Shown: positions 1-15,000 of the stretch, piece after piece
Position numbering within the stretch: the stretch's first letter is position 1
How the letters are laid out: each line of letters begins with the position of its first letter
Assembly: GCA_903813345.2 (NCBI GenBank)
Contig: CAIIXF020000001.1
Span: 5,644,001 to 5,708,000 of the forward strand
Direction: 5' to 3'
DNA from: Owenia fusiformis
Taxonomy: Eukaryota > Annelida > Polychaeta > Sabellida > Oweniidae
Length of the DNA stretch: 64,000 nucleotides
Program-made: the position numbers and the translations under genes
The notes under the pieces: model-generated
Seen by the model: the letters and a program-made list of their open reading frames with translations, nothing else
What the model was told of the DNA's origin: nothing
Database searches by the model: none

Positions 1-680
1 ACAAAGGAGCTTCGCTCAAGATGGGATTTTCGAAATGGCCACTGAACTTCAAAATGGCAGCCATTTTTCGTAAAAAACACGCAATCTTTGATAACTCAAA
101 TACCAGGGAACAGATTTGGCTCAAATTTTATATGATAATGCCTAGGGACACAATAGATCTGTTCAAGAAAGAATTTTCAAGATGGCGGCTTGATATTCAA
201 AATGGCGGCCATTTTTCGTAAAAAAAGGTAATCTTTGATAACTCAAATACCAGTGAACGGATTTGTCTCAAATTTTATATGATGATGCCTAGGGACAAAG
301 GAGATCTGTTCGAGAAAGAATTTTCAAGATGGCGGCTGAATTTCAAAATGGACGCCATTTTTCGTAAAAAAACGTAATCTTTGATAACTCAAATACCAGT
401 GAACAGATTTGGCTCATTTTTTATATGATGATTCCTAGGGACACAGTAGATCTGTTCGAGAAATTTTTTCAAGATGGCGGCTGTATTTCAAAATGGTAGC
501 CATTTTTCATAAGAAAAAACGTAATCTTTGATAAGTCAAATCCAGTGAACAGATTTGGTTCAAATTTTATATGCTGATGCCTAGAAACACAGTAGCTCTG
601 TTCGAGAAAAAAATTTTAAGATGGCGGCTGATCTTCAGAATGGCTGCCATTTTTCATTTTCATTTTCGTAATCTTTGGTA
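1..680 (+). repeat. 148-bp tandem repeat block (family R148)
   Basis: About four and a half imperfect units with a period near 148 bp; the motif GATGGCGGC recurs near 181, 329, 472 and 620. Each unit carries the words ATGGCGGC, GCCATTTTTCGTAAAAA, TTTGATAACTCAAATACCAG and TAGGGACACAGTAGATCTG. Related blocks lie at 24,880-25,050 (+), 32,850-34,110 (-) and 48,215-48,500 (-). Open frames inside are short and change from unit to unit, so I do not call a gene. The block probably continues left of the window. Confidence 0.9.
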
Positions 681-2559
681 ACTCAACTGCCATTCGGTGG
701 GATTTGCTACTCCGTGGAGTTGCTGTTTTTCTAGTTACCTTATTTATACAGATACTTTCTGGCAAGCAATATGTTTTAATCAGCGAGCATTGACCACTCC
801 TAAACTAATATTCAACACAGCGTTAGTAATCATTGATATATGCATGACCTGTTCAGACTTGGTACATTTAAACAGGATCAATATATTGTTTACAATTTTT
901 TAATACTGATAAAATTATTCATGAATTTTCAAGCAATTCATTTAGACAGGGTCAACAGCGAAACATATCAAACTTCAATACATTCTCCTTGCCTGGGCTC
1001 CTCCACTTGATTAGGATATACAGAACATTCATTTAAACCTCTCCTCAAAAATGATATTGAATTTTTCAAAACAGAAAAAACATGTATAAATATAGTAAGG
1101 CATGTAGGTCTGATTGAAAAGATGCAAAAAATCTCCAAAAGCATTTTTTTAAAAAGTAGCCTTGTGACATTTCTTGCCACAAGACAAGAATGATTCATCT
1201 TGGCTATATGCTGCATAAGCATTCATGTTAACATTCTATTTTACTGTATCACTAAGATAGATGAACCTAAATGATTGTTTTCCGTTTTCTCAAATATAGT
1301 ACAAGTGGACCTTTTAATAGATCATCTTCGGTACGCAGGGCTCCGAAATCCAGAATACCTTCTTTCTTTTTAGAAGGAGGTACGGATTCTGGACACCTGC
1401 TTAGGAGGATGAGGGACGATATGCTCCTACTTGGGACCTGGGCTTAACTTGGTGAAAAATGAATTTTAATTTCATATGACTTGCTTTGCTATGCATTACT
1501 CTAATGCACCCAAGGTCATTTTTAGATTCTAGTGGAACCAATGAAACCTTAAACTTGCTTAAACTGATCAATTTCAAAGTTGGAAGTAAAAAACTATAAA
1601 TAGGAACCAGGAATAAGAAGCCAAGTGCCTTTGTAGGTCAAATGTGTTGAGTGGTTGTAAAGGTGACAATTTGACCCTTGCAAAAAGTTTCTTTTTTCAT
1701 AAAGTTAGCACTTGATGCATGTACAAATATCATGCAAAGTTTGAAACACCTTTGAGGAATGATATTCAGGCAACAATGCATTGAGTCCAGGGCTTAAATC
1801 CATAAACAAGATTTGAAGAAGTAACAAAAAGGGGTTCTTGGGGCTTGTGCAAAGCCCCCATTCACCTTGAACCCCCTTTCTGCCAGGAATAACCCCCTTT
1901 TCTGAAAGATAAAGGAACTCCAGGCCAGGAACGAACCCCACTCCCCACAAAGATGACTATTTAGACCTGTTCAAAGGATTTCCCAAAAGAGGGGTGATTT
2001 TAGCGTACGGATGGATTGCTCCACTGACGCACCTACTTTAAGAGGGGGTGGTCTGGGGGCATACCCCCCTAGACCCTCTCTGGTACATTCTGAAAGTTTT
2101 TCTGAAAGACTTATTTGCATCATTAAGCATTCGCCCCAACGCTTTGGACGGGCTTGCTATTTTTGCGTGAACAATGAATCAAACATTTATACTATATAGC
2201 TATTTGATGATGCGCTTACTATATTCCGTAAATTGATTGATTTGTTGAAATCTTTTCGGTCATGCGAACACCCCCACCCACCTCCACCTTGAATCTCCCT
2301 TTCATTATAAGACGAGCCCTCGAAGGGGAAAAAATAGAACCCTTGGGAAATCCTGTCTATGTGTATGCATGGCCAATGCCATGGGCTTTTAAATAACCAA
2401 TACCACGGACTTTTCTTCAGGTCTGTGCATTTACATTGCATTTATATAATTAATTTATACAATAGAATAGTCTCGGTCTAATTCTTCAGTTTTTCAAATA
2501 GCTTCCACTGAAATAGACGAATAGGATTTGCATTCCAACACCTATACTATAAAACATGT
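681..2559. other. Intergenic, no gene seen
   Basis: No convincing coding exon. A short stem-loop lies near 1,350-1,392 (CCAGAATACC against GGTACGGATTCTGG). The stretch 1,741-1,800 (GCATTGAGTCCAGGGCTTA) resembles one arm of the hairpin at 53,070-53,210, so it is probably a fragment of the same repeat family. Confidence 0.5.
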
Positions 2560-2835
2560 AGAGACCAGCGAAAATAGCGACCGGTCGGATTTTTAGCGGA
2601 TTCAACCTTAGCATCCCTATCGGCGAATGGACTAGCCCACTGGTGTAATGTGATTGGCCGTCTCATTCATTCATCAAGGTTGGCTGTACTGCTGTACATA
2701 GCGAAATTCAGCGTAACGACGCCGCCAACTTTCCCCGCGGATATTCCACGCTAAACCTAAAACGTTTCCTTAGAACCATTGCTTAGTATACTCTGGATAT
2801 ATAACCTGATCGAAGGACACTCTTTTCGCCAAGAA
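2560..2835 (+). promoter_or_regulatory. MIDN: MIDN promoter and 5' UTR region
   Basis: CpG density rises clearly here compared with the AT-rich surroundings (GCGACCGGTCGG, CGACGCCGCC, CCCCGCGG). A reverse CCAAT box (ATTGGCC) lies at 2,653. The first MIDN coding exon follows directly. No TATA box is obvious. The transcription start is not determined. Confidence 0.55.
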
Positions 2836-3065
2836 ATGGATAAGAATCTAGAGGAAATGGCGCCAGTGTCCGCTACAGAAAGAAATAACCTGAGCGAAGA
2901 GGGAATCACTTCCAATTCCAATATGAAAATACAAATCTGTCCAACAACTGGAGGACAATTTGATCTGAACATACCAGCATCTGAAACAATTGATGGACTC
3001 AAAAGAGCGGTTGGAAAAAAATTAAAAGTACCAAAAGACAGGATAACTTTACTTTACAAAGATAG
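2836..3065 (+). CDS. MIDN: MIDN coding exon 1
   Basis: Residues 1-76 plus two bases of codon 77. It holds an acidic leader and the first half of the ubiquitin-like domain, including [15 protein letters not shown]. The donor GTAGGA follows at 3,066. Confidence 0.9.
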
Positions 3066-6000
3066 GTAGGATTGTAAAAGCAAAGCCTAAACTTCGTTAA
3101 TAATTTTTTATACCAGCGATCTGTTTTTATAATTGCAAACGAACAAGCATTCTTATATATTGTTTATGAACTTTCCAGGTTATTAAAAGAAGGCACTCTG
3201 TTCGAACATCAAGTCGTGGATCACAGTAAAATCACACTTCTCCCTAATGTAGAGAGTGGCTTAATGGTAAGATAAGAGTTAACACTCGATGTTAACCTTT
3301 TACCTTTGATAAACCCTTGTTGTAAAAAAGTACTTTATGACCTGAATGGTTGGGGATTCCACTTGTACTGATCAAATGAATCACAAAGGAATGTGGTTCC
3401 CAATTTTTGTAATGAGACTTGTAGAATCATCCTGTTTTGACATTGTGGTATCCATGGAAATCGCAAGAGTGATCGAGTGCATCGTGAGTGCATATAAAAT
3501 CTAGGGTGCAGCCCTAACAATGTGACTAATTTTCTATATGGGCCACCATTGGATATTTGGGAACAAAAACCTGTTACTGTATAAAAATATGTCATTAGAA
3601 ATATAGAATAATCGAAAATTTAACAAACTTGACTCGAACCAAACAAAACCTGTATGGCATCTTATTGTGTATTCTGCATACCTATTATGATAAAAACTGA
3701 AAAACTGTTAATTTTAATAAAAATTCTGGCTTGTTTGAAAAGACTTGTATGAAATAGAGAATCCTTCTTTTATTACAGACTAACAAGGCTGAAAATTCTG
3801 TGATGCAGGCCCTAGAAAATTTAACAGAATTACAGGTAAACAAAACATTTTATTGTTCCAAAATATCTGGATGTAAAATTAAGACAGTTTTGAGAAAAAT
3901 TCTGTCCCATGCCAGAGCTGCAGTATAGTCACCTAAAAGTGATGTGATCTACCCATACTTAAATCCTTAAGCACCAATCTGTTCACTCATGTTAATCGTT
4001 AAACAATGTTCTAAATTCCAAAATGTCTGATGTGAAGTATTTTGCCAATTGTGTGATGACATATTTGAGACACAGGGAGTCTCATGTAAATATGATACAT
4101 ATTGTCTACTCTTACTCGAGTCTCTAGCTTACAGCTAGACGAAACTTCATTGATTTCGTATGTACTGTGCTATACGCACCTACACGCACCTACAACTCAT
4201 TTTTAAAAGATTTTATAAATATTTTTAAGAATATTAATCATATTTAGGATGAAGCGTTGCTTGTCTGGATTTAGATATTTCAAAATTTCATTTCGGAGTT
4301 TGACACATGGTGAAATTTTCTCGCTGTAGCTAAAAATGGCTTCCGGTTCTGGACGTGAATAACATTTGAAATTATTCTCGCTTAAAGAAATCAAATATAA
4401 CAATAGATTCAGACGGGGATGTGAGCTGATGTTCTTCAAATCTATACATAAAGGTATATTTCATATTATTATGCCATATTTACTGTGCGTGTGACACAAT
4501 GATTTACAATTTTTATAATACTAAGGCAGCTCAATCTTCCTCCTCAAAGCCGGAATATAGAGAAGGCTTTGGACCGAAGTAAGTCTACTCTATAAGTCCC
4601 CTGTATTATATGTTTCACATATGGAAGCTTGTATTGTGTTGTTTAGTATTCCAATTAATAGGTTGACTAAGAGTTGACCTAAATTGAGGTCATGGTATAA
4701 ATACATATGCAGTTAGTTCAATTCTAATTATTTGGAATGATTGGTAGCTTCATTAACTATGTCAGTATTTCAATATAAGGACTATTTTTATACCTGATAC
4801 AATCCTATATATCAGTTGGGTGTAACCAAGCAAGGTTAGTCGCATGTGAGTGGTCATATCATTGTGAGAGGTAGCCACCTTCTTTAAATTTCCTTTCTTG
4901 AACTATTAAAAGAATGAAAGGTTACAAGTTTAAAAGCTTATTTGATTTCTATAGTCTAATGTATGCACTGAGTGATAAGCTATCCGCCTTTTGAAAAACA
5001 GAACATAAGTTTCTTTGCACATGGTAGGCGTTTGTTAAATACTCTTACAGTAAACTTTGTAGCACTATTTATTAAAGCCAACCTGGGTCTGCTGCCTCTC
5101 AAGATTTGCTTGGTAGAAGGAAAATTACCTGGAAAACAACTATGTACACACATTATCTACCAAAATGTCCCAAATTATGAGTATATTTCTATTTTGTTGG
5201 CTTTGACCCTAGAAGTAGGACAAACCATTGTTTGCAACAGTTGTCCATAAAGCAAATGCATATTGGTTCTATTATTCAGTGTTGAAAATCCTATTACACT
5301 ATGCTTTCCCAATAGCATGGTTTCTAAAGAGTTAAGAGGGAGCTAGGCAATAGGCATTTTGTGTACCCTGGGAGCATAGCTCAACTCACAGCATGTCTAT
5401 TTAAAATAACTGGGTTCCTTCAGCATGACAGGTCACATGACTCATGCTGAAGTATACCTCAAGTATAGGATAATAGATATGGAGTTTCATAATTATATGA
5501 ACATATAATATGGACGAATTTTTTTTAGATTACATCCATCTAAACATGTTAAGAACAGTAACAACCCATTTCATACAACTTCCGTTAACCATACAGATTC
5601 AAATGATGAGTAAATATGTAGGGGTATTTACTATATCCTGTTGTGTTATTTCTTAGCATGAGGTCCACATATAGTACTAATTTATGTAATTATAAAACAG
5701 TGATAGTATATTTTTGTATAATGCTTATATATTTGATGAGATAATAATCTTGATGCTTTGTACCCTCATCATCCGTACATTTTGTGTTTTGTTTTGACAT
5801 AATAATATGAAACTTTCTATTTTATTCTTGGATATTTTTAATGTTTTCTTTGTTAAAATATTTTACTATTCAGTTTGAGTGCAAGGTCATGCAATTAAGC
5901 AACAGTTTGAAATGATTGCCAAGAATCCCAGAATATCAATTCTTAGTGTCAGCTAATATTTGATGCTATTCACAGTTGTATTTATAGTTTTTATTTACTG

Positions 6001-9000
6001 TAATGTTTACAGATTATTATGACTGTTTGTTCAGAATTGCTCTATTCTCTCTTACTTGCAGGCAATATTATGTCCTAAATTCTCTTCCATTTTGCTGGTG
6101 GAGCAAATTAAATATTTTCACAAGGAGGTGCTCAGTGGTAGCTACCTCATGTAAGATAATATTGGATTGATTGGACTAAAGTTCACATAAACTTGGATAT
6201 AAATAGATTTAGAGTATCTGAATAAGATCCAAACATTGTTAGTAGCTATAGGGATGGTTCTAAGTTCTTCACTGTTTGTAAGAAAATATGAATCTCATTT
6301 TGTGTAATACATATGTATTATATATTTTATTGACTTGTTATTGTGGTACTCAAAACACTATGAAGAAATGGCATGGTTTATCAAGATGGTGGCATATCAA
6401 TATTAAATGTTTATAGCTATTACTGTGAACCGTCCTTAGAATTGATCATTTCAGAAGAAAAATATATAGTTAAAGAATTGATAATCTGTACATTTATAAT
6501 ATTATATAATCAGGTGCCTATACTAGAACTCATATAGTTCCTATATACTCACATCCGAAATGAACCTCTTAAAATGATAGTAAAAATCATAAGCTTCTTG
6601 ACTGCTGTGACATCGCAGGTATTCAACCTGGGCACATCCAAAATGAGGGTGAACTGATGGTCAATGAGCACAGACAATAGGTTACCTTTTGAAATATTTA
6701 TCTGCTTCAGTACAAAAGCTCCTCAGGTTGAACACGTTTAACCCTAAAGAATGAACTGGTTTTAGGACTTGATCAACAAAGTCAGTTGTTAGTACACAAT
6801 TTGCAAGCTTCATTGATATTAGTTTTCTACATGTCCTGGATAAATACATAAAATTAACTTTATTCACTTTCTGACATGTCTAATGCCTTGAAAATGATAG
6901 ATATGATTTGCTATCAAACATATTTGCCTAGCCTGAGACAAACTAGAAAGGTAATACGAAACAATCAAAATCGTATCGTACTGCATTGTTACTTTAGGTT
7001 GGCTATCCTTGCCTTTACCTGTTGACGGATGAGCTTTGCCATATTAACTGGAAATCTACCAAATGTTCAGACTATGAGAATACTTTTCAGTAAGACAAAG
7101 TAATAAATGATGGGGTGAAATGATAAGGCTAATAACAAAGCTTGTGGCATTTGAGGGTTGAAGGCTGGGTCAGTTCACCTGACACTTTTGCTTTAGTTCA
7201 TGAACCTTTAGTGGCCTTCTGTCCCATGTATGCTCATCGGACAGACATAAACAGACCTTTATATCCAAGTGTCCGAGTCTTAAGAGGAAGCTCTTTAAAG
7301 AAACAACCATCAATTGGAAAGGATATTTAACTTAATCATTTTATGTATGTAATCTTGCACATAGTTGACAACCTCACTCCTACATGACAAACATAGTCTT
7401 GCGATAAGTCCTTGTGTGACCTTTTCCCATACATATACATAAGTCTTAAATGATATAAGGAAGTCTTGTATCAAACCTTTGTATAACTTCCTTATTCATC
7501 CCACACATATACCTGCATACTATAAAGTAACCTTACATCAATCCCTTGTGTTAACTTCCCCCACCCATACAGGTACTCCTAAATTACCTCTCTCGATGTA
7601 ACAATTTGAATGTTATATTATTGCCTCTAGAATTTAGTGTATGTAACTTCACTCCTACTCACATATATATTTAGCCTGGGCAATGTTCGGTAGTTTTGCT
7701 TGTGGTAGTATAAGGACTACCAATTTGGTGAATTTAGTGTGCAGTTTGGAATCCTGGGAATAGGTTATAAAATAAGGCTTCTTTATTTTTTAGTCCCATA
7801 ACAGATTGGTTTTAATATGTATGTTATGGTCACAATGAATAGATCACATGCTAGATGTATTAAGTTGCAAAAATGTAGAATTAATCGTTTTGGTACTTGT
7901 ATTAACAAAACACAGCAGACCAAAATCTCTTGTTGAAGTTATAAGATATAATGTAAATAAACTGGTATGGATCAAATCACGAGTTCGTGCCTATTGGTTC
8001 TACCATGTTGATTTATGTCAACTCTTTGCCAACTAGTTCACTGATTGCAAACTAGAGTATGTTCGATTATTTGGTTGTGAATTTTGTGGTGAATATCATT
8101 CTCGTTCTGCATAGTTGCACATGTATAAGATATGTACAATGTACATATAATGTGAATATGAATCTACTTGGGTATGTTACATTTAGTTCTTTAGATGTTA
8201 TACTAAAATTTAAAAAATAACATGTGTCATGATTGAAATATATGTATTGATATGATAAGTAAAAATCTATTCACATATTGTGGTACATATGAAGAGAAAA
8301 TAACCTTGCTCCCATATCCTTAAAACATGATTAAGATTTTCACGTTTATTAAGAGCAAAGGTCTAGATATACCAGTAGTATTTGCTCAGTGATTGCAGCT
8401 CATGGTGTGAAGCACGAAGTGCACCTAATCTCCAGTAAGGTCCACTTATAAAGGGTTAATGGTTCGTTTATTGTGTATGTTTTTTATCAGTATCATTTGC
8501 ATGGATAGGAAGTTTAAAGTAGCAGTAAAGGACAGAGAATATAAAATGTTAAAGCATTTTTTATTAACATAAAAAGAACTGATATTTCTAATAGATATAT
8601 AGTAGTTAGAGAAGATGTATTCCCCAGAATTGAATAAGTTAACAAAACAAGAGAAATGTCTCTCTCCAAAATGAATGCAGATCAGATATCCCATTTTTCA
8701 TCATGGAGCCATACTTGTATTATTAGGGACATACCCAGGCCAGGGTCTAACCAAGATTCATAGAAATATATTAAGTCATCCATTTTTACTAAAAATCAAA
8801 TCTATTGATAGCATTGTACATTTTGTATTTTATTCCATTTAATATGCCGAATCTGTTCCAAGTCCCTATGTTACAATTTTGATTAAGCCATACTTTTTTA
8901 AGTAACACATTACATATACTTTTGAAGGTCATATTATAGGCCAGGGAACATTTATACTGTTTTACCACTTACCATTGACGTCATGATTCTTTTAGTTATA

Positions 9001-12000
9001 GGAGTTAATCATTGGATATATGTGAACAACTGTTCAATTATACGTAAACATCAATACTATTTTATGCTAGCTTCTTGCTTATAGTTAGTTAGCCTTGTCT
9101 TATTTTAAGGCCGTTTTATTTGAGGACAAAAATGATAATTTATAGTTGTTCTATACTGGTGTATAGTTAACAAGATCCTGGTCAGACCATAGATATAAAA
9201 TATATAGTTGTGAAAAGGCAAAGAAGAGGGATAAAATGGTTTGATTTGCCATCATGTAGGTTGTGTTCAAATAGAAGTGGAAGACTTTAAACAATACATA
9301 CATACTGACTGAGTCTGCATCAAATTGTAATAAGATGTTTTGTAAATAATTTGAACGGAACAATAAATGAATAAATAAAAAAATAAATATAATGTTCTTA
9401 GCTATACTTATGCAAAATCATTACGCTATTATGACAATGCATGTCAATCAGTTTTGTGATAATACACAATCCCCAAAAACTTATTATGATATACACACTT
9501 GTAAGCACCTGTGTAAGCATAAAAACAATAGAAATAAAAATCTGTTTATATATGGTATGTTTGTTCGGAAAAAAATCCTCAAGCACTTTATTATTGAAAC
9601 ACTTGATACAATATATTTTACAAGAAAGGTTATCCTGTATATAGATTTTTTCCTATAGCTATTAGTGCAATCTGTAGCAGAATCCCAGTAATGCTTAGCT
9701 ATGACGTCAACTGGTGAATGAATGTTATTTGTGAACACAACACTAGTACAGAGGTCATCTGGGTTGCCTGACTTATCTTGTGTGTGGGTAGAATCTGTCA
9801 GTTAATTGTTTGTTTGTTTGTTGATTTCTGCTAGTAGGAGGTTAAGGCTCTTGTAGTTTCAACTCAGAGGGAAGCAATCGCCTTTGAATCCTTATATATA
9901 TAATACAGTCTCATAATAAATAATTAGATAATATTAATTTAGTTTGACCATGTGTTGACATTTTGTCACATTAATGCCTTGTAAGATATTGCGCCATTTT
10001 GTCAGGTTAGCTTTGTGAGGGAATCAATGTGTGTTGTTCTGACACGTTTTACATACATGTAATGCAAAGGTGGCAAAGGCAACTATGTATCTTTAGTGTT
10101 ATACACACCTACACGGTTTACATAAGTTTACTTGGTGTGGGATTTTAAGAGGTATGGAGGTGAAAGGTAGATCAAAAATAGGATTCATAGAATTTGTAAA
10201 GAAATCTATATCTCCAAAGACTTAGAGGGGCTCTCATTAGAATTATATGAAGCTCTCTTTTAGAGGTGTGAGGTCAGAACTTAGTACAGTGCCTAGCAAT
10301 CACATATTTGTTATATTCCTTTGGGAAAAATCTAGTTTAACTTGATTAGATTTATTCGTTCTGAGTAAGTCAGTAAATCCTTTTTATAGTACAGTATATT
10401 GTACATAGAACATTTCTATGAAGTCCCTGTATTCCCTTCTCCCATGTTCTTTGGTCCAGCAGTATTTACCATTCTGATACTCAGACCATCTCTGCAATGC
10501 ACAAGGATCTAGAAGGAAACTGAGAGAAGGCTGTGATATCTCACGATGAGTATTTACAGCTTGGGATAGATGATTTGATGCAAGAGTAGTGCATATTGTA
10601 AATGATTATAGAGATTGTCCATAGTTGACAATGTATGCAGTGGGTTGTGATTCATAAGCCCATATTGATTGTTAAGAGTCCGTCATTATGTTGAGAATTG
10701 ATGGAATTCTTGGTGCACCAACTTTATATGTCAATATTCATTTATAACTTTATATGTCAATATTCATTTATAATACAACAGTTTCTCTGAATAATGCAAT
10801 AGCTAATTGCCAGTATATATTCAAAGGAAATGAATAATTGGAGTAGGGGGAATTTATGTTATATTGAGATTCCAAAGGAATGGATGTAAAAACAGAACAG
10901 TATCATAACACTATTCAGGAATGAGAAATAATGTTATAAAGATAATTCCAATATAACAATTTTTCTAGCCTTTTCTCTTGCTTTAAGTCCATTAGGCAAA
11001 AGTAAAAAGATCAATATGGGCATACAGGACATAGAACAACCAATATGAGCAATTTGCATTTCCAAACTGATAAACAAATATTCAATATATGAGGGAATTG
11101 GGTGAGACTAAACAGATCAGTATGGTGGGTATTAGGAGAGAGTTACCAGAACTAAATATATTAGCCCAAGCTCTTGGTTTACTCAATGATTTCTCAGAAA
11201 ATTCTTCCAAATGTCACTCTACTAAGGGAACAGCAATTAGGATCAGTATGGGAGATTGGAAATGGCTAAGGAGAATCTATGAAATAAATGTTACCAGCAG
11301 TTTAAAGGAACTTGTCCAGAAATGTGAGAAAAATATATTCCTTAATGAAAATGTTTGAACCCATGGTTTGAAGTCAATTCCTGATGTCAAAGTATTTTTT
11401 TAATTCCAGGTGAATGAGTTCCTTGCTGGTAAAGCTCCTCTTACTCTAGCTATGCGACTTGGAGACCATATGATGTTTGTCCAGTTGCAGCTATCAACTA
11501 CACAGCTTAACACCAAGAAAGCTCACAAGTCTAAAAGTAATAAAAACTCTGGGGCACGTCTAGAGAGACAGGCTAACTTCTCTAAAACTTCACAAACTAA
11601 TAATACAAGTGCTAGCCAAAATACCGCTTCTCCTGCATCGATGTCACAAACAGAAACGTCAACATCAAGTGTAGGGACATCTATGGCTGATATGTTGCCT
11701 AGCCTGTTGCCCATAGATTATGATGAACCAATGACATCATTGGACACAGAAGCGCTTGCACAAGCTAGTAGGAATTTATCGAAAAGATTAAAAGAACTTT
11801 CAAAAGTAACTTGTAAGGTAAGAACAATTTGCGCTAAACCTAATACTGATGGGAGGAACATGAAGTGAATCGAGTGGTGTACATGTACTTTATTACTTAA
11901 GGTTGTAAAAGAATGCCATACAGAATATAAAGAATGGTAATAATTAAATGAAAGGATTTTTTGGATCCTGTGTTAGTGCAGTTCATGTAAAGTTCCTGTC

Positions 12001-15000
12001 ACTTTCATCACATTTTGTGTTGATAAATGGCATGTGATGAAACTTATTCATCCTGTAAATCATTTATAAATACTATAATCAATCTTGCGTTTAAATACCT
12101 CCATAAGTTAATTCAATCAACAATTGAGATTTTGTATTTAGCACTTACAAAGCATGTATATATATATGCTAAATCCCTTATATGTTTATAACTTATAATG
12201 TTTGTGAACTACGTCATCAGTCGCTAATCGCCAATCGGTAATAAAATGTTGTAAGTGGGTAAATCCTTATTTTGTTGAGACGTAGTTATTGGTAGGTAGG
12301 AGTGATAATGATACTTTTTATTTGACTTGAAACCATATTAGTATCCAATCCAAATTATAAAGAAGGAACTTGGAGAACAAATTTTTTTGGTGAAAAGAAT
12401 ATTAGATCGATAAAATATATATTTCAATAGGTTAAGTATATTAAGGCTCAGCATGTTGAATATTTATAAATAATCATGATTCTCTCGAATTTTTTCGACT
12501 TTGTTTATTTTTAGATTTGAAACCATGACACGCCACCGTTTTTCTATTCAGAAACAAATATTAGGTTATTCATGAAATAAAATGTATTCATTGTCGAATG
12601 AACGAACATGCATTTATTCAGTCCATACTTAACGTTTACCTCCGTTTTAAATTCGCGGCAAGAAATCAAAAACTGAAAATATGACAAGTAAGGTTAGAAC
12701 ATACATTCCCGAATGGGAAACAGAGTTCGATTGGTTACATAAATAGGGTACACACTTTTTTTTCAAAGGACACACTTTTTTAAAAATTTGCGTCCTTGGG
12801 ACTCACAAATTTTCTAACCTAATGCAAGCACTGTAAGCAGGATCTCTTGATAAATCTTGTTTTGACCTTTGTTAGAGTCATTCTTGTAAGAAGACCATAT
12901 TTTTTGCGCAATTAATGGAATTATCACAATTGACACCAAATTCTTATACTATAAGTTATTGAATGATTTGAAGTGCAATACAGGATATATTCTGCTCAAG
13001 AAATTCTTTATTGGAACGAGACAAAGTAAATTATTGGGAAAATGTATATTCTCCAATTAAGTAATTTGAGTAAACATTTGTTGGTAAATTAGAGGTTATG
13101 ATGTGGTTAGTAAGGTTTCAATATGTGGTAAGTAAATGATAAGTATTATACTCATCATTTTGTCCTTTTACGAGTGTCCGTGTTAAACACAGTAACACAG
13201 TAGTTATACATACATTCAATCATTTTGTTTTTCAGCCTTCTGAATCATACACTACATCTTCCAGTACTGCCTCAACTTCGTCATCTTCTACATCCACCTC
13301 ATCAGCAAACTCAGCTTCCAACAAGTCATCATCTACTCCGTCATCATCCTCAACAGTGGTGGCAAGTCGGGGAGGTACTGGGAAAGGAGCAGGTGCCATC
13401 ATTGAAAGTATGCAACATCATGGACAAGGTGTTTACTCTGGAACCTTTTCAGGTAAGTTTTGATACTGACTTTGAATGGGAAGTAGAAGTTTTGATTTGA
13501 AAAATGCAGAAAAGTGTACTTTGTAATAGGGACTTGCGTTTCAGTGCAGTGTAATCCATTCAACAAATGTACATAATTGTATGATGAAGTTTTATTTCCA
13601 AAGTTAGTTGGGTGTGATTCTAGGAGTATTTGTGTGTTTACAAATAAATAAATTTGAATGATGCAGTAATGTGTCATTTAGTACTTTTAATGTGGGAGAC
13701 TATTTTATAGAAACTTGAACAAAAATCAAGAAAAAAATTTAAGATCCCAAAAAACTAATGGGGTGATAATAGCGTTAATGGAATAATTCACTTACCTCTA
13801 TCGATTGAGCCGTTTCTATGCACAATGCTGTTATAGACATATCTCTAGAAGTGAATTCATGATAGCCTTCAAATGATGAGTTAAAAGCTATAATAGTACA
13901 ATAAAGTCATTTCTAAGGGCAATATAGTGAAATATTGGACCTCGCAGAAATGACGTTATTAATATTATTACCACCGTTAACGACCAGGACTGAAACGGCA
14001 AGAAAATCTTACACATTGAACGATATCTAGTTTCCCCGGGAAAATTGCCGGTCCAGAATATATTCTAGACCTGTCCATATGGACTACCACTAGGACGTCA
14101 CACATTTCTCAGGTCGATATAGTAAAATGAATGCCTTCTAAACGAGCACTAAAACCCCTAGAACTGGCCCGGCAAGGTGGTAATAATGAACGTTAACTAT
14201 GAAGTCCAGTCAGTTACAGAAAGCCTTTAGATTTTGACTTGGTGGTTATAGCCTGCTCAAAGGAACAGAGAGTCAATAGTTTCATTGATATTTAGAGGTT
14301 ATGTCACTATCGTGGCATATATGCCCGAGGTCTCAGTGATATATGGCCTGACCTTGGGAGGGACATTGATCTCTGAGAACCGAGGGCATATGTGCCACGA
14401 TAGTGACATAAACGATTTATAACATACCTATGATGATGTAGACTGGTCAGAGAGTACCGTTTTCTTATAGAATTGACAAACAAATGGTTTGAAAATGATT
14501 GAAATGAGTTTAGAAAAATTGCTCGCACAGTTTTATCTTCGATTGATCGGTTATGACGTCAGCGCCTTGACCAATCAGAAAGTTAGCGGGCGCGGGCTTT
14601 TCAAAACTTATATTGGCCCGCTGTCTTGTGTACACTTTGCACTATACATCATCATAGGTATGTTATAATGATGCATATACAGGGTGTCCAAAAAAAAACA
14701 GGACCGTAAGAAAGTTGAATAACTCGGTCAATTTTGCATATTTTGCCTTGAAATTTAAGAATTATTTAGTTCATTCAATGTGAATTTTGTTCTGAAAGTT
14801 TGATGATACTCTGTCTATTGTGTCAAAAACTACAGTCCTTTACAAAACATGCTTAAAGTGGGCACTTCTCCTCTCTATGCACAAACGAATCCTGTGAACA
14901 AAGTTGTTAATGACCCTTACCTATACACATTAATGTGGATGGTAAATATTGGGGTAGTTATTGCCCTCTTAAGATTGTTAGGGGCCTGTCAGTATACACA

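Noticed and set aside
2779-2835. Upstream in-frame ATG for MIDN
   Set aside because: The 19 added residues are not midnolin-like. The ATG at 2,836 gives a normal leader, though cDNA could decide otherwise.
11089-11358. 89-codon frame just before MIDN exon 4
   Set aside because: It stops before the acceptor, would break the exon 3 to exon 4 junction that matches midnolin, and resembles no family I know.
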